Source of the DNA: Portulaca oleracea
Lineage: Eukaryota; Streptophyta; Magnoliopsida; Caryophyllales; Portulacaceae
Assembly (NCBI GenBank): GCA_029582165.1
Contig: CM055882.1
Location: 10,248,001-10,312,000 of the forward strand
Direction: 5' to 3'
Length of the DNA stretch: 64,000 bases
Below the pieces are notes generated by a model. That model was not told the origin of the DNA and did no database searches. It was given only the letters and a program-made list of their open reading frames with translations. Position numbers and translations under genes: made by a program. Positions 24,044 to 36,924 of this stretch are shown here, piece by piece; position 1 is the first letter of the stretch, and every line of letters begins with the position of its first letter.

Positions 24044-24373
24044 ATGTGTGTGTGTGTAACCTCCTTAGAGTTACAACCTAAGAACTCAACACTCATAGAT
24101 GAGTCTTACACAACTCGCTCAGAGACATAGAGATTGCAAGTCAATCTCTTATGGTCAGATGAAACACTCTCAATTTACGCCTAGACTCTATTTATAATAC
24201 AAGGCTAACACAGTTATTTATGGTTAATAAAGTTCTTGTAGCCAAGGAATTACAAAATTAAAGGAGGCAACTAACAAATCAGCAATTTGATTATCACTAA
24301 AACTCTTCTACTTTGCTCCTCAAGACACATAGATCAACCCAAAATTGATCTCCACATTCAACATAACCCAACA
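24044..24373 (-). mobile_element. Probable copia LTR fragment
   Basis: The right edge reads, on the minus strand, GATGGAGGGACTGTTGGGTT: a purine tract followed by TGTTGGG, the usual start of a copia 3' LTR. The left edge at a TGTGTGTG run is the assumed other end. No matching target duplication was found, so the element is truncated or the left boundary is wrong. Confidence 0.35.
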
Positions 24374-24877
24374 GTCCCTCCATCATTTTTCAAGATATAT
24401 TAAAAAAATATGGAGTTAGTGATGAAGAAAAGGAAACAAAATCATATTGAGACTACATTGCTAAATAGATAAGGAATTACTAAATAATTTATAATTAGTG
24501 AGAGGTAGAATCCTCATGAAACATACACAACCATTCATACATGCATTAATATAATTTTTGAATTAACTTAATATTAATTCAAGATATATGGTTTATATTT
24601 TTCAAAAAGTTGAAGAGTATTTACACCCAACTACTATACCGAAGAATACAATGTATGGATGACCAATAGTTGCACTAGCTCCTCTAATCTCTTCCTCGTT
24701 TAATGTCAAACGTGCAAGAGTTACCAAAGAATTATTACGTCAAATATTGATTCTGAGGGGCGTGGGAGAACTAACAGAGATGAACTATACAAATTAATTA
24801 AACTACCACATACTTCGTTATGTTTAAAAGTTATTTTTAAAGTGTAGAGTCAACACCTTCCCCCACTATTGCAAGCA
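24374..24877. other. Upstream region of the lyase gene
   Basis: AT-rich intergenic DNA leading into the promoter at 24878. No other feature was recognised. Confidence 0.4.
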
Positions 24878-24885
24878 TATATAAG
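24878..24885 (+). promoter_or_regulatory. TATA box of lyase gene 1
   Basis: TATATAAG lies about 530 bp upstream of the start codon, followed by a CATA repeat (24909-24928) and a pyrimidine-rich leader. A likely 5'-UTR intron (donor AAG|GTACGT at 25248, acceptor GGCAG ending near 25373) would shorten the leader. Inferred from spacing only. Confidence 0.45.
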
Positions 24886-25106
24886 CAATCCATGCGATTC
24901 AAAACCAAGTACATACATACATACATACTAAACATTCCCTGCTACACAAACACAACCCCTCTCTCTGATCACAACTCAAAGCTTTGTGTTTGTACATTAC
25001 ATTGTCAAATTGTTTGTACATTACAAAAGCCTGCTTAGTCTTGTTGTCTCACTTTCGATAACACCCATTCCCCAGAATTTGAGCAGCTCTGTATACAACG
25101 CTTTCT

Positions 25107-25144
25107 GAAGAAGAAGAAGAAGAAGAAGAAGAAGAAGAAGAAGA
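25107..25144 (+). repeat. GAA microsatellite in the leader
   Basis: About 12 GAA units in the presumed 5' untranslated region of the lyase gene. GA-rich leaders are common in plant genes. Confidence 0.85.
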
Positions 25145-25408
25145 TCGGATCAAGAAACAAATAAAATTGAAGAATACAGGAATTAATTATTAAAGAGTAG
25201 TTTTGGGTCGTTAGAGAGAGGGTACCTGAGCTTGCCTTGCCATCAAGGTACGTATTATCCTGTGTTGAAATTGCATGCATTGTAAAACACCTCCTTTACT
25301 TGCTTCAAAATTCATTTCTCTCATCTCTTATTTTTGCGTCAACTTTATTTTTTCAATCACCAATACACCGGCAGGCGTAGCTCTATACATACGTAGAAGG
25401 AATTTACA

Positions 25409-28400
25409 ATGGAGTATAATTTACAGACCAGGCGGACCACAAAGATGAAGATGAAGATGAAGGTGGGTATTGGAACAAGGAGATACAAAATTCTGGGTTT
25501 TGGAATGCTGCTAATTACAATGCTACTTCAGTTTTCAATGCTTAACATCTGTTCAGCCACCACCCAGTAAGTTATCCTCGTTTCTCTGTATATCAATGTT
25601 CCTTGTTTTTCCAATACTTTGATCAGTCATCACATAACTCAAACTTACTATGTTACATCCCGGCAATTGATCATTTAATTTAATGTATGTATGTATCTAT
25701 ATGTTTGTACGTATAAAGCTTAGTTTGACATTCTATGATGATAAAATTGCTGTAGTTTTTACCACTTCTTTCGCTCTTTTTCGATGAATGGTGCTGTTAA
25801 AATGGGGTGGTTAAAAGCAACGAAAAGGTTCACGGGAGATAAAAGGGGAAAGAAAGACACATGCAACAAAGACTTGTTGAATTTTGTTGCATGATGACAA
25901 ATGACTAGTCCAGTCTTCTAGTAAAGTCTTGGGATATGGTAATGGAAATTCATGGTTAATTGAGCCAATATAGTAGTCTCAGTCTTCTAGTACTAGCTAG
26001 CTCTCACAACATTTTATTCAAGCTGATCGAATATCTGAATATGTATGATTGTAAACAATCTAGTATGGTCATAGTTTGTTGGTCCAATTTTTACCATGAA
26101 CTGCTTCCGTGTAGGGTATGATCATAGATTTTTAATGCAATCTTGCCATGATCCAATTTGATCAAAAAATCGGATACAGTATTCTTCTTATGCTTATTAG
26201 CCCAACTCGATTTTAAACCAAATTTAACTTTGACCAAATAGTTCAACCTGAAAAAGTAGTCACGCATTTGAAATTAGTTTTTCCTATAGAGTTCAATATT
26301 TATTAGACTGACCCGAATTTGACTCATATTTGAATATGTATAGTTGGCAACACTAAAATCATAAGATAATATAATGTAAGGTATTAAAACTTGTCTCTTT
26401 AGGCTCTGTTCCTTTATGCGGTAAGGTGCAGTGCGGTACTACAATTCATTGTACTACTCAATTGTTTTCCACACTCACCGCACTTTACCAAAATTATTAT
26501 TAATATATCTTTTCATTTTTTTCTCTCCTCACTTTAATTTCTCTTCTACTTTTCACAATTTTTCTCCTCACCTACCACATTAACCATACTTTTTTTTTAT
26601 AATTAACAGCCATTTAGTCAATTTTATTCAACCAAAAAAGTGTCATACAACACAAAAAACACAGTCCCCTATAGTTGAAAAATGGGAATTGTGTATCAAC
26701 TACATCAATCAAACTTTCCACAAATTCTACCATATCATTCCACATCTTATCGCATTTTCCACAATTTCGCTACACCACACCATTTTCACATTTTACTAAC
26801 AGCACAACCCGACTCCTCCTTAGAAACCATTTTTAAGGGAAGAAAAAGCTAGTATGCGTGACATTATTTTAAGAGTTTTTTGGTGCATGAAATTATAAAA
26901 GAAAAAGAAATTGAGGCCTTGGTGGGTTTGCTACGTAGAAAGCTAGGACATTGTTGAAGTTTTGTTCCTTTTCTTCATACACATATATTCCATAGTACCT
27001 TTTTCAGATAGAAAACAATTATAAGTTGTAATACTTTACTGTGGGCGGCAACATAAAGTTAACTAGGTTTCCAGTAAGTTATCCATGGAGGAGAAAGCAC
27101 TGTGTCATGTCTAATACTCTAATCATGATTATTGGGTGGTTAATTCCCCAGTTAAATATGATTAAGATTAATTAAGAGCAGCCTTTTTTAGGGGTGGCGG
27201 GTAACACTTTTGGGTTAGTTGGTTGGTCTATTCACCTTCATTAGCTGCTCTCCCTAACCTATTCAGATAAAAGAGAGTTTGCAGAAATGCAGATGGTGCG
27301 GTGCAAAAGAGCTGATGGAGACATTTGCACCATAAATATATATAGATCCAACAAACCCCTTAGCACTATCACGTACACGGACGTACGTTTATAATGTTAC
27401 AATTTCAAATGAATCTAATTCTTAGGATGTCTCCAATCCATTTCCCTAGAATCCTAATAGCAATTATACATAATTCTCACTTAGGCCATGTTCTTTTACG
27501 TGGTTGGTAAGGTGTGAGAATGGTGCAATGTGGTGAAATTGTGAAATGTATGGTAAAATTTGTGGAAAGTGGGGTCGATATAGTAGGTGAGGAGTGCGAA
27601 TGTAAAAATCAGAGTGGAAAAGTGATGAGATATACTGGTAATGATTGCAGTAAAGTGTGGTGAGATGTAAAAGAATATTGAGTAGTATAGTGAGTTGGGA
27701 TACCGCACCTTATAAAAGAACATAGCCTTATTATATGGATTGTCTTACATCAAATTTTTAACAAAAAATAGTATCATAAGAGTATGATAATTTAATTTTT
27801 TTTAAATAAAATATTATGTGAGAAATTATCATACAAAGAAACACATCCAACATCTTGAAACATCTATTAAGTAACACATATAAAATAATAGGAAGGAAGG
27901 AGTACACCCAAACACTTCAATTATCTTAATTACTCTTTTTTTTTTGTCTTTGTTTCTTTTTTCCTTTTTTTCACGTATATATATATCTAGAAATGAATGA
28001 GAACGAGGTCATAGAATAATGGACATAGCTAATATAGACCCTATGACGTTAGTTAGATAGATAAGTAATAAAGCAGGTAAGTAAGTGCAGAGCCAAATCA
28101 TGGTTGATGGACTTAATTGATTAGTAGTTGAAATTTGGGAAAGGGCATCGATCACCATACATACAATGACTTTAATTGGTTTCCATATTCCATTAGAAAC
28201 TTGTTTTCTCACTATCCAGGAGAAAAAAATAGCTGAGAAAGTCATCAAACAAGAAAGGAGAAAAGAAAAGAAAAGAAAAAAAAGATGAAGTCATGAAGAA
28301 TAATACATGGTTTGGACTTTGACTGTCTGGCCAGGCCAGCTGAATAAATTGTTTGGACTTTTTGTGCAGTTGAACAAAATATTATCTTAACCAACCTGAC

Positions 28401-31400
28401 CCAACAAAACCAAAAGACTTGCTAAGTATCTAAGTTTTCATACCACATTATATGGTTTCATAGTCAAAGTCAGATAAAAACTATGTATACTTGGGAGTAA
28501 TTTTCTTGGCAGCATTATATTTTATACATTGTGGGGTTAGCTGTGTGTTGCCTAGCATTTCGTATTAAACGGGCATCAAAAAGATCAAAGCTGGGTAGAA
28601 AATATACAGGGTAAAAACTGGTTGGTTGGGTTACCTAATATAATTATGTATGGAGAAGTATTTTAGGTGAACAAAAATTTGATTCTGGTGGCACTTAGTT
28701 TCAGTTTTTGCAACAACTAAACTAGTAGCCCAAAAAAAGAACATAGCCTAAACTAGGAAAAAAGATAGATAGGATATGAGTGGCTCGATGGTGGATAGTA
28801 GCGGCGCTAATGGTGGTGGCCGGTGCAGTGGACTCCTAAACTAAACACCAACTAATTAATTAACTACTAACAAATACATATTATTATTAAAAAAAATGGC
28901 ATTAAACTTGGAGTTAACGTCATCATCCACTAGGGAAAACAATAAAGCAGAGGGTGATGCTGTTGTTGGGCTTGCATTCCAGGCCAAGTTATACATTTAT
29001 TCTACGTATTCCTACCCATTTCCCACATTTCTAAGATTCCTTCGTAAAACCCTGTGCATTAGGTGCGTCCTAGCTAACCTAGGGTGAGATAACAATTAAC
29101 AATGTTATGTTATTATTCAATCTGTTTCATATTAATCATCATTTTTAGAAATCGTGTAACAAATTTTAAAAATTTTGACAGTGAATTTCTCAATATATAC
29201 AATGAGTTGCTATAAAATTACCATCATTAGATTCGTTACAAAAAATACTATCATAAAAGAATAATATTGCAATTGTTAATAACATATTATGTACGAAATT
29301 ATCAATTAAAGAATGACATTGGAGACAATGAAAATCAAAGTTATGACAATTAATATAGAACGAAGGGAGTACAATATTTGTACTAACAACTTACCAACAT
29401 ATTGCATGAGGATTGGAATAACAACTAGGTTTTCTTCCTTGTTTCCTACTGATTCCCTCTCTTTGGGAGTACTGCTTCTAATTTTTGGTATTCTTGCCAC
29501 GCAATCTCAAATTTTGTTGATTCATGAGAGCCTATACTTTTCGGCCAATAGCGTGTAGTTTAGTAGTCACGTCATTTTTCTGTTGCTGGAAAATGTAATA
29601 TTATACTATGAGAAAATAAGATAAAAATATATTACCTCCGTCCCATATTGTTTGTCCATCCAACTATATTTAAAAGTCCAATAGTCATGGGAAATGGGAT
29701 GAAAAATGTATAATGTACCAGAATTGCCCTTACTTTTATCATGTGAAGAAAAATCAAAAAGAAATAAAAGAGTATTTATTAGGGGTATAATAGGAATTAC
29801 AATCATTGGAATTGTAAAATGGACAAACATTTTGGAACAATGGAGTTAGGTAGATGGACAAACAATTGGGGACGGAGGTAATAGATTGTTATTTGCTGCA
29901 AAATCACTTTGAATTATTTCTAGTCACAAGGTTTTCAGTATACATTATTTAGAACAAAAAACCCCATTTAAATTGGGTCTAGTATGGCTTCGGATTTAAC
30001 AACGAGTTGGACTGTTGTCAACAAAAAAGCAATGAGTTGGGCTGACAATGGACCGCTCAAGTATTTTGATAACATGACCCAACATGATCAAGTAAAAGCC
30101 CAAGTCTTGCAGAGTTGGGTCAGGTAACACAAAACACCACCCAATTCACTGATTCACACAAACTTTGCACTCAAAGTCAAAACTCATAGGAAATACATTG
30201 TTTCCTGGAGCTAAACAAAGTGAATGTGTAATCTTATTCGGGGTTTTGATTTTCAGCAGAAAAAGGCACTATCATCATGCAGATACAACTGTAGCATCAG
30301 GAGTCACCTTATACGTTACTGACAAGGAAGTAAGCCCGCTTCTTTCTTCTCACTCCCTAACACCCAGCTCTCAGCACAGATAATTATATAAATTGATTGA
30401 TACATTTTCTCCTAAACACTAGTTCATTAGTTCACATTACAGCCAACATATATATTAGTTTAAGTTTGTCAATGCATTCGCTCATATGCAGGTCACCATG
30501 GACAATGGCATTCTACAAATCACAATCGCAAATCCAGAGGGCTATCTCACTGGAATTCGCTATGGTGGACTCGAAAATTTACTTGAAAAGCGCAACGAAG
30601 GTTCCAATAGAGGGTATGTCATTGTTCGTCTGAAGTTAACTTATTACCACATATTAACTTGCCTATATTTTTTGCCCTCTTCAAATGTGACACTTTCTAC
30701 ATGAACTTCTGTTCATTGGGTTAAGTCCGCCTATATTTGGATCCCCATGACCGCATAGATTTGTTGTCTTCAAATGTTGATACTATACTTGGTTTTATGT
30801 GATTCAGGTATTGGGATGTAGTATGGGATACACCAGGTTATAATGGCACTGATTGGTATGTTCCGCGTCATACCATCTGTTTTCAATTCCCTCAAATTTA
30901 GCAGCCTTCCAATTGCAAAAAAAGCTCCTAACATGAACTACGTATATACTATATACCACATCTACAGGTTAATAGGATCAAGCTTCAATGTAGTAGCACA
31001 AAACGATAATAAGGTTGAAGTTTCATTCTCAAGTAAATGGGATCCAACGACGTGGAAGTCGTCAGATCACTGGAGGCTTCCTGTAAATGTTGACAGAAGG
31101 TATATAATGCTGAGTGGGAGCTCCGGATTCTACTCGTATGCAATACTAGAGCGCGAGAAAGGGTGGCCAGCAGTAAATGTTTACCAAATCAGGGCGGTGT
31201 ATAAGCTTGATCGAGATCAGTATGATGCCATCTCTACTACTTGAGCATACAGTATGGTTCAATAATAATCAGTTTTTTCAGTGGCTTTAATCATTTTTTC
31301 TTGCCAATCGCAATCGTTTTGGTCAGGTTTCATTACATGGCTATTTCAGATGACAGGCAGAGGGTCATGCCTATGCCTCAGGACCGAGACAATGGTCAAG

Positions 31401-33710
31401 TCCTTGACTATAAAGAGGCTGTTCTGTTGACTAACCCGACAAATCCAGACCTAAAGGGAGAGGTAGTCTCTGAATAATGCTAGTTTACTAAACAAAAACA
31501 TGTTATTTGAATCATATATATCCTGTATTTCTCATGATTCTTCGAAATTAATGAACATAATAATGCATGTTTTAGGTGGATGACAAGTACCAGTACTCAT
31601 GCGAGGATAAGGACAACAAGGTACATGGTTGGATATCATTTGATCCTCAAATTGGGTTCTGGATGATAACTCCAAGCAATGAGTTCCGTTCTGCTGGACC
31701 GGTCAAGCAAGATCTTACTTCTCATGTTGGCCCGACGACATTAGCTGTACGTAAATTACTCATGTCCTTGGCACTAGCTAGCTTGTACTATAAAATTAAC
31801 ATGGGGGATTCACTCAAATCAATGTAATTCAGGAAATTATAAGAATCTAACTGAATTCTTTTCAACAGATGTTCCACAGTGCTCACTATGCTGGTTATGA
31901 TGTAACCATGTCATTCCAAGAAGATGAACCATGGAAGAAGGTGTTTGGTCCATTTTTTGTTTACCTGAATTCAGCCTCGAAAAGCAAAGATTTCCGAACT
32001 CTGTGGGATGATGCCAAACACCAGGTAATTTCACCGTGATTCAACTCTCTTTTCGTGCATAAGCCAACATAACTCCTCTGTATTTCCTTCCCTGACAACT
32101 CATACTTGAACGTAGATGACACAAGAAGTAAGAAGTTGGCCTTACGAATTCCCATCGTCAGAAGACTTCCCAAAGTCAGTTGACCGTGGCTTTGCATATG
32201 GCCGCCTCATAGTCCGTGATAGGTACCCGCTCTAGAAACCTCCATCAGTTCATTATCATGTAGCGCGCATTGGTTGCTTGATTATTGCGATTAATTTGGA
32301 CCGTTAATTTCTTCAGGTATAGGAGGAGGATACTTATGCCTGCGAGTGCTGCTTGGATTGGTCTAGCAGCACCTGGTCAGCCAGGATCTTGGCAAACAGA
32401 AACAAAGGTAGCCATCTTTGATTAGTATGCACTGATATAAACATGTCATAAGATACTTAGATTATATTTTGGTCCAATTCCTCCTTCAGGGCTACCAGTT
32501 TTGGACTCAAGCAGACCGTTATGGAGGCTTCATGATCAGGGGAATTCGTGAAGGCGTTTACAACTTGTATGCTTGGGTTCCTGGCTTCATTGGGGACTAT
32601 GCATATGTGCAGGACATCACTATCAGTCCAGGTTCCAACAATCTCCTCCTTTTTTTTGTAATTCATGACAGCATTAAGCTTTCTTCGCACTTGCTGTACT
32701 GATAGCCTGTCCACAAAGTAATTTGATAATGTCCTTGCTAGGCTCTGCGACTAAATTGGGTGATCTCGTGTATGAGCCACCAAGAAACGGGCCAACATTG
32801 TGGCAAATAGGCATTCCAGACCGCACTGCCTTTGAATTCTATGTTCCTGAACCAAGCAGACTTTTTGTGAACAAACTCTACTCCAACAGCGACATTAACA
32901 AGTAAGCCCTTTCTTTGATTCATACTAAACCTTATTCAAATCTATCTCCACCTCTGATTTCGACATTTTTCTAATTCGTACTGACTTTGCTGGTAATCTG
33001 CAGGTTCAGGCAATACGGCCTTTGGGAACGATATGCTGAACTATATCCAGATAATGACCTTATATACACGGTTGGCGTTAGTGACTACCATAGAGACTGG
33101 TTTTTTGCCCATGTTACAAGGTAAAAATAAAACAATCTCCCACAGTTAATCAGACATGTCTCCCATCAGAAACATATATAGCTGCCTCTTCTTACGATCC
33201 TACTAATCCAAGCTGGAATGATCATGTTTGAATTACAGGAGAGTGGATGAAAAAACATTCAAACCAACAACATGGCAGATCATATTTTCTCTTGAAGATG
33301 TGATCCCATCTGCAAACTACACTATGAGACTGGCCTTGGCATCTGCTTCTAGGGCCGAAGTTCAAGTAAGCAGTAACACCATGCACCAACGCCCACTTCC
33401 CTGATTAATTTGTCGTCGAAAGACATGTTTCTAATGACTTTTCTGTCATATGTCCATGAACAATTAGGTCCGATTCAACGATCCAGATTTGGAGATCCCC
33501 CACTTCAGAACAATGTCAATAGGGACAGACAACGCGATAGCAAGACATGGAATACATGGACTGTACAGACTGTACAACATCGATGTTCCGAGTGAATGGC
33601 TTCGTGCAGGGAACAACACAATATATCTAACGCAACCCAAACATGACAGTCCTTTCCAAGGTGTCATGTATGATTATATCCGCTTGGAAGCACCCCCTCA
33701 AAGGCTTTAA
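25409..33710 (+). CDS. Rhamnogalacturonate lyase (PL4 family), 15 exons
   Basis: This enzyme cleaves the rhamnogalacturonan-I backbone of pectin by beta-elimination in the cell wall. Coding exons: 25409-25566, 30257-30329, 30492-30613, 30808-30855, 30968-31219, 31327-31462, 31576-31746, 31869-32024, 32116-32222, 32317-32407, 32490-32631, 32742-32901, 33004-33120, 33239-33365, 33468-33710. Every junction is GT-AG and in phase, giving 2103 nt (700 residues), the usual family size. Residues 30-50 are a hydrophobic signal segment ending NICSA. The lyase core begins at VTMDNG (residue 78) and includes RGYWDVVW and ISDDRQR. A fibronectin-III-like part (about 408-490, YGGFMIRGI, YAWVPG) and a C-terminal carbohydrate-binding-like part (about 495-700, ending YDYIRLEAP) follow. 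Intron 1 is 4690 bp and holds several MITEs. I did not map the catalytic Lys/His. The gene looks intact. The first exon is chosen because its phase and signal peptide fit. Confidence 0.93.
26402..26800. mobile_element. Harbinger-like MITE 3 (right end decayed)
   Basis: The left end GGCTCTGTTCCTTTATGCGG follows TTA and matches the ends of the 1889 and 27484 elements. The interior has the same CACCGCA/TACCACA composition. The right terminus is not recognisable and its position is approximate. It lies in intron 1 of the lyase gene. Confidence 0.4.
27484..27727. mobile_element. Harbinger-like MITE 4
   Basis: A 244-bp element in lyase intron 1. The left end is GGCCATGTTCTTTTACGTGG; the right end read backwards is GGCTATGTTCTTTTATAAGG. 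TTA lies on both flanks. The interior is GTGG/GTGA-rich, the reverse-strand version of the CCAC-rich interior of MITE 1. Confidence 0.82.
29115..29369. mobile_element. Stowaway-like MITE
   Basis: The right end, read backwards, is CTCCCTTCGTTCTATATTAATTG; the left end (ATTCAATCTGTTTCATATTAATC) is its decayed partner. TA flanks the right end. It lies in lyase intron 1. Confidence 0.55.
29635..29878. mobile_element. Stowaway MITE
   Basis: A 244-bp element in lyase intron 1 with near-perfect ends: CCTCCGTCCCATATTGTTTG on the left and CCTCCGTCCCCAATTGTTTG read backwards from the right. TA on both flanks. Confidence 0.9.
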
Positions 33711-36105
33711 TTTCATGTCAAACCTACCTAGTTTAAGATTATAGTTCTTTTTGTATATAAAGAAAGCATGCAAGTCTTGGCATCTGCATAGGTTAATTAG
33801 TATCAGAGTTGAAGACGTTTGATCACGCAGTAAAGAAGGGTGAGGTAAAGAATAGTATCGAGGAGAAAAGGCAGGTTTGTAGCTAGAGCATTGTTTATTT
33901 TGGAGGTTGGTAGCTTTGTACAACCTACTATTTGGGATAGCAATCAATAAGTTAATACCATTGATTGTAGTAAAGTTGAGACGATTTGATTGAAATTGCA
34001 AGACAAGCTAGTTTGTCTTGATTTGAATATGGAGTAAACAAACCTTTTATCATTTTCCTTTGTTGGTAAGTGTATATTGACACATGTTGCACAAACCGAT
34101 GTTGACATGTGTGATGTTGCAAACAATGGAGTTTGAGGATGATGTTGATATCAAGTTTGTTTGTATCTTAATTTTTAGACTTGGTTTGTATCTCAATTCT
34201 TAAGTATAACATGTTTATCAAAATGTTTAGCCAACTGTTTTTATTATTAAAAGTCATTAAAAAGCTAAAATTCACATTAGATATACTATAAATATCAGTA
34301 AAATAGCAAAATAGTAAAAGATGACAGTAAAACAAAATTCATAACGTCTAAAAAGACACAAAACAAATAAAGGCACCAATTCTACAAACCACTTGTAAAC
34401 CTGCCTACATTTATATTCTACGTGTTGGGAATATGTTCCATTAGATCCTCTATGATGAAAATTGTTCACCAAGTCTTCCCATATTGCTCTCTTAACAATT
34501 CTTTCCTTATTCTATTGTGAGAATTTATTGTTCACCAAATTTTTCTATATTGCTCCATCAATAATTCTTTTCATATTCTTCATCAACTATTAGATGTTGC
34601 TAACACGGTTTTTCCATCACAAAAAAATCAAGAGAGTAATTAGCACATGTATTGTGTAATTTTTCTGAGAGCTATTTTTATATTCCTTTAAAAGCTTTGT
34701 TAGTGTTTCCTTCCTAACTATACCACCTTTCTAATTCCTTAGGGAGAGAGGTTTAGAGAGCGTTTGCCCCCTAATATTGATCAAATCACACATTGTGATT
34801 ATGATCACCTTTATACTCATTTTTTCTCATATTAAAATTTTTCTTATTGTAGTTATCGATCTGTGGGCTTTTCTCTAAATTTTTTACTTCCCACATAAAT
34901 TGCATGTCTTCATTTTAGATTTCATTGATTCCTCGACTCGATTTAATACCATATTGACACTCTTTTCCTAACACTATGCCTGCCTACAAAGTGCAACATT
35001 TTCTTTTTTTTCAATGGGAGTGAGGAAAAGGAGGCCATTAATTAAATCAAAGTGATAAACAGTACCTCCCAAGAAACAGCTTTCAGCAAAAGTGATATAG
35101 TATATTAATCTATAATAGAAGAAGGGGAAAGTTAGAATGGGGAGCAGACCATTTATGCTAAAGTGAGTGGGTATTGATTGGATGGGACTAGCTAGGAATA
35201 AAACAAAGCAAGATTTGATGAAATATGGGAGGTGGTAACTAATAAGTGGAGGCAAATTGAGAAGGCACTTATTTAGAACTAAGTTTGATCCACCAAAAAT
35301 GTAACAGCTGGGTTACTTTCATCCACTTGAATCTTATAATGCACTCCCCATAACCCTAACCATTCATACTGCTTCTAAGTGGAAACTGATCAACACATAT
35401 TAGTATATTACCTTCTTCTTTGGTTTTGACTTTATTAAAAACCAATAAAAAAATAAGGTTTAGTGATCATGATCATGATCATGATTCATGATGTTTTCTG
35501 CTACATGGGGTTTTAAATTATGGGAAATCCTGTTAGAGATAATGGCATAATGCACACACTCATAACTCATAACTCATAACAATCACAGCATCATAAGTGT
35601 CCTAAGTGCTGAAGCAAGATATGACCATGAGCAGGGGACCTATATTATCATTAAATTCTATATTTTATGAGGGTTATAATACTAAAATTTAACTAAATTT
35701 TTTATAGTTGATAATACCGTATATTTGAAATTAGTTATATCCAAAATGTTGAGGGCTTGTGGCCTAGTCCTGTCTACTTTTCCCCTGGACCTGAAAGTAA
35801 TTTTCCCTGAATAAGGGTGCAAACTTTCCGATGGTAATTAGTGTGTTTGCACAAAAAATGTCTTTCAACTTTTCACTTTAGTCAAAAATGTCATTGACCG
35901 TTAAAAACTATCATTAATGTTAACTTTTCAAAACAATCAAAAATGTCATTCAACTTTCCAAAATAGTCAAAAAAATAAAAAATGTTATAAAAGATAACAA
36001 ATAGATTTTGACTTTTTTGAAAAGCTGACTGACATTTTTCTATTTTTTTGGAAATTTGAGTGGCATTGTTGACAATTTTTAAAGATCAATGACATTGTTT
36101 ACTAA
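33711..36105. other. Intergenic, downstream of lyase gene 1
   Basis: AT-rich. The first few hundred bases should include the lyase 3' untranslated region, but no clear AATAAA signal was seen. A short ATGATC/GATCATG tandem lies near 35465-35490, and from about 35850 AAAATGTCATTCAACTTT-type blocks repeat in both orientations. No gene was seen. Confidence 0.4.
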
Positions 36106-36921
36106 GGTTGTGTTTCGTTTGAAGGAAAATGATTTTAGAGGAAATCGTTTTCTAAGAGAAATGATTTTCCAAGGAAAATGGTTTTCCCTATTAAATTTTT
36201 TTTTTTTGGTAGGAGACAAATTGTTTTTCAGAAAATGATCATATATGTCGACATAACTAGGGATATATGTTACAAATAAAAATATTTGGAGCTCAAATGT
36301 CATATTTGAGCTTTTTTTAATCATTTCTATCGTATTGTAAAGTTTTGAGGCAAACCGATGAAATTAAATTTTGCTCTTAAATTTCATTCAAATTTAACAG
36401 CAAAAAAATGTCGACAAAAGTGGCGATATATGTTACAAATGAAAATATTTGGATATCAAAATTCATATTTGAGCTTTTTTTAGTCCATACTATCAAATCA
36501 TAAAGTTTCGATTCAAACAATTAAGTTTGAATTTTTTAAAGTTTTAGTTAGTTTTAACGTCAAAAAATTCTGGTATATATCGCGATAAATATTATCAGAT
36601 AAAAGTATTTTGAATTAAAAATTTATATTTGAGGTTTTTTAAGTCTATTTTATTGTATAATTGTATTACAAAATTTCGAACAAAACCGCTGATGTTAGAT
36701 TTCGCCCTTGAATTTCAGTTACTGTTAATAGTGAAAATCAATCCAACAATTAAGGTTGGAAAATATTTTTTCTAAGTTGAACAAATGAAGTCATTTTCCT
36801 TCCTATTATAGGAAAATGATTTTCTTTGAAAATCATTTCCAAATTTTTATTTTTGTACCAAACACTAGAAACTTAGAAAAATATTTTTCTAAAAAGTGTT
36901 TTCCCCCTATCAAACACACTC
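36106..36921. mobile_element. Possible Harbinger-type non-autonomous element
   Basis: Ends GGTTGTGTTT and, read backwards from the right, GAGTGTGTTT. Sub-terminal GGAAAATGATTTTC blocks appear in inverted orientation near both ends, and TAA lies on both flanks. The 816-bp interior has no transposase. The inverted repeats are short, so the call is tentative. Confidence 0.4.
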
Positions 36922-36924
36922 TAA

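Noticed and set aside
27496..27723. A 75-codon minus-strand frame
   Set aside because: It lies entirely inside a Harbinger-like MITE and has no motif.
30843..31244. A 133-codon continuous frame as a separate small gene
   Set aside because: It reads through an intron of the lyase gene; exons 4 and 5 with GT-AG sites fit better and stay in phase.
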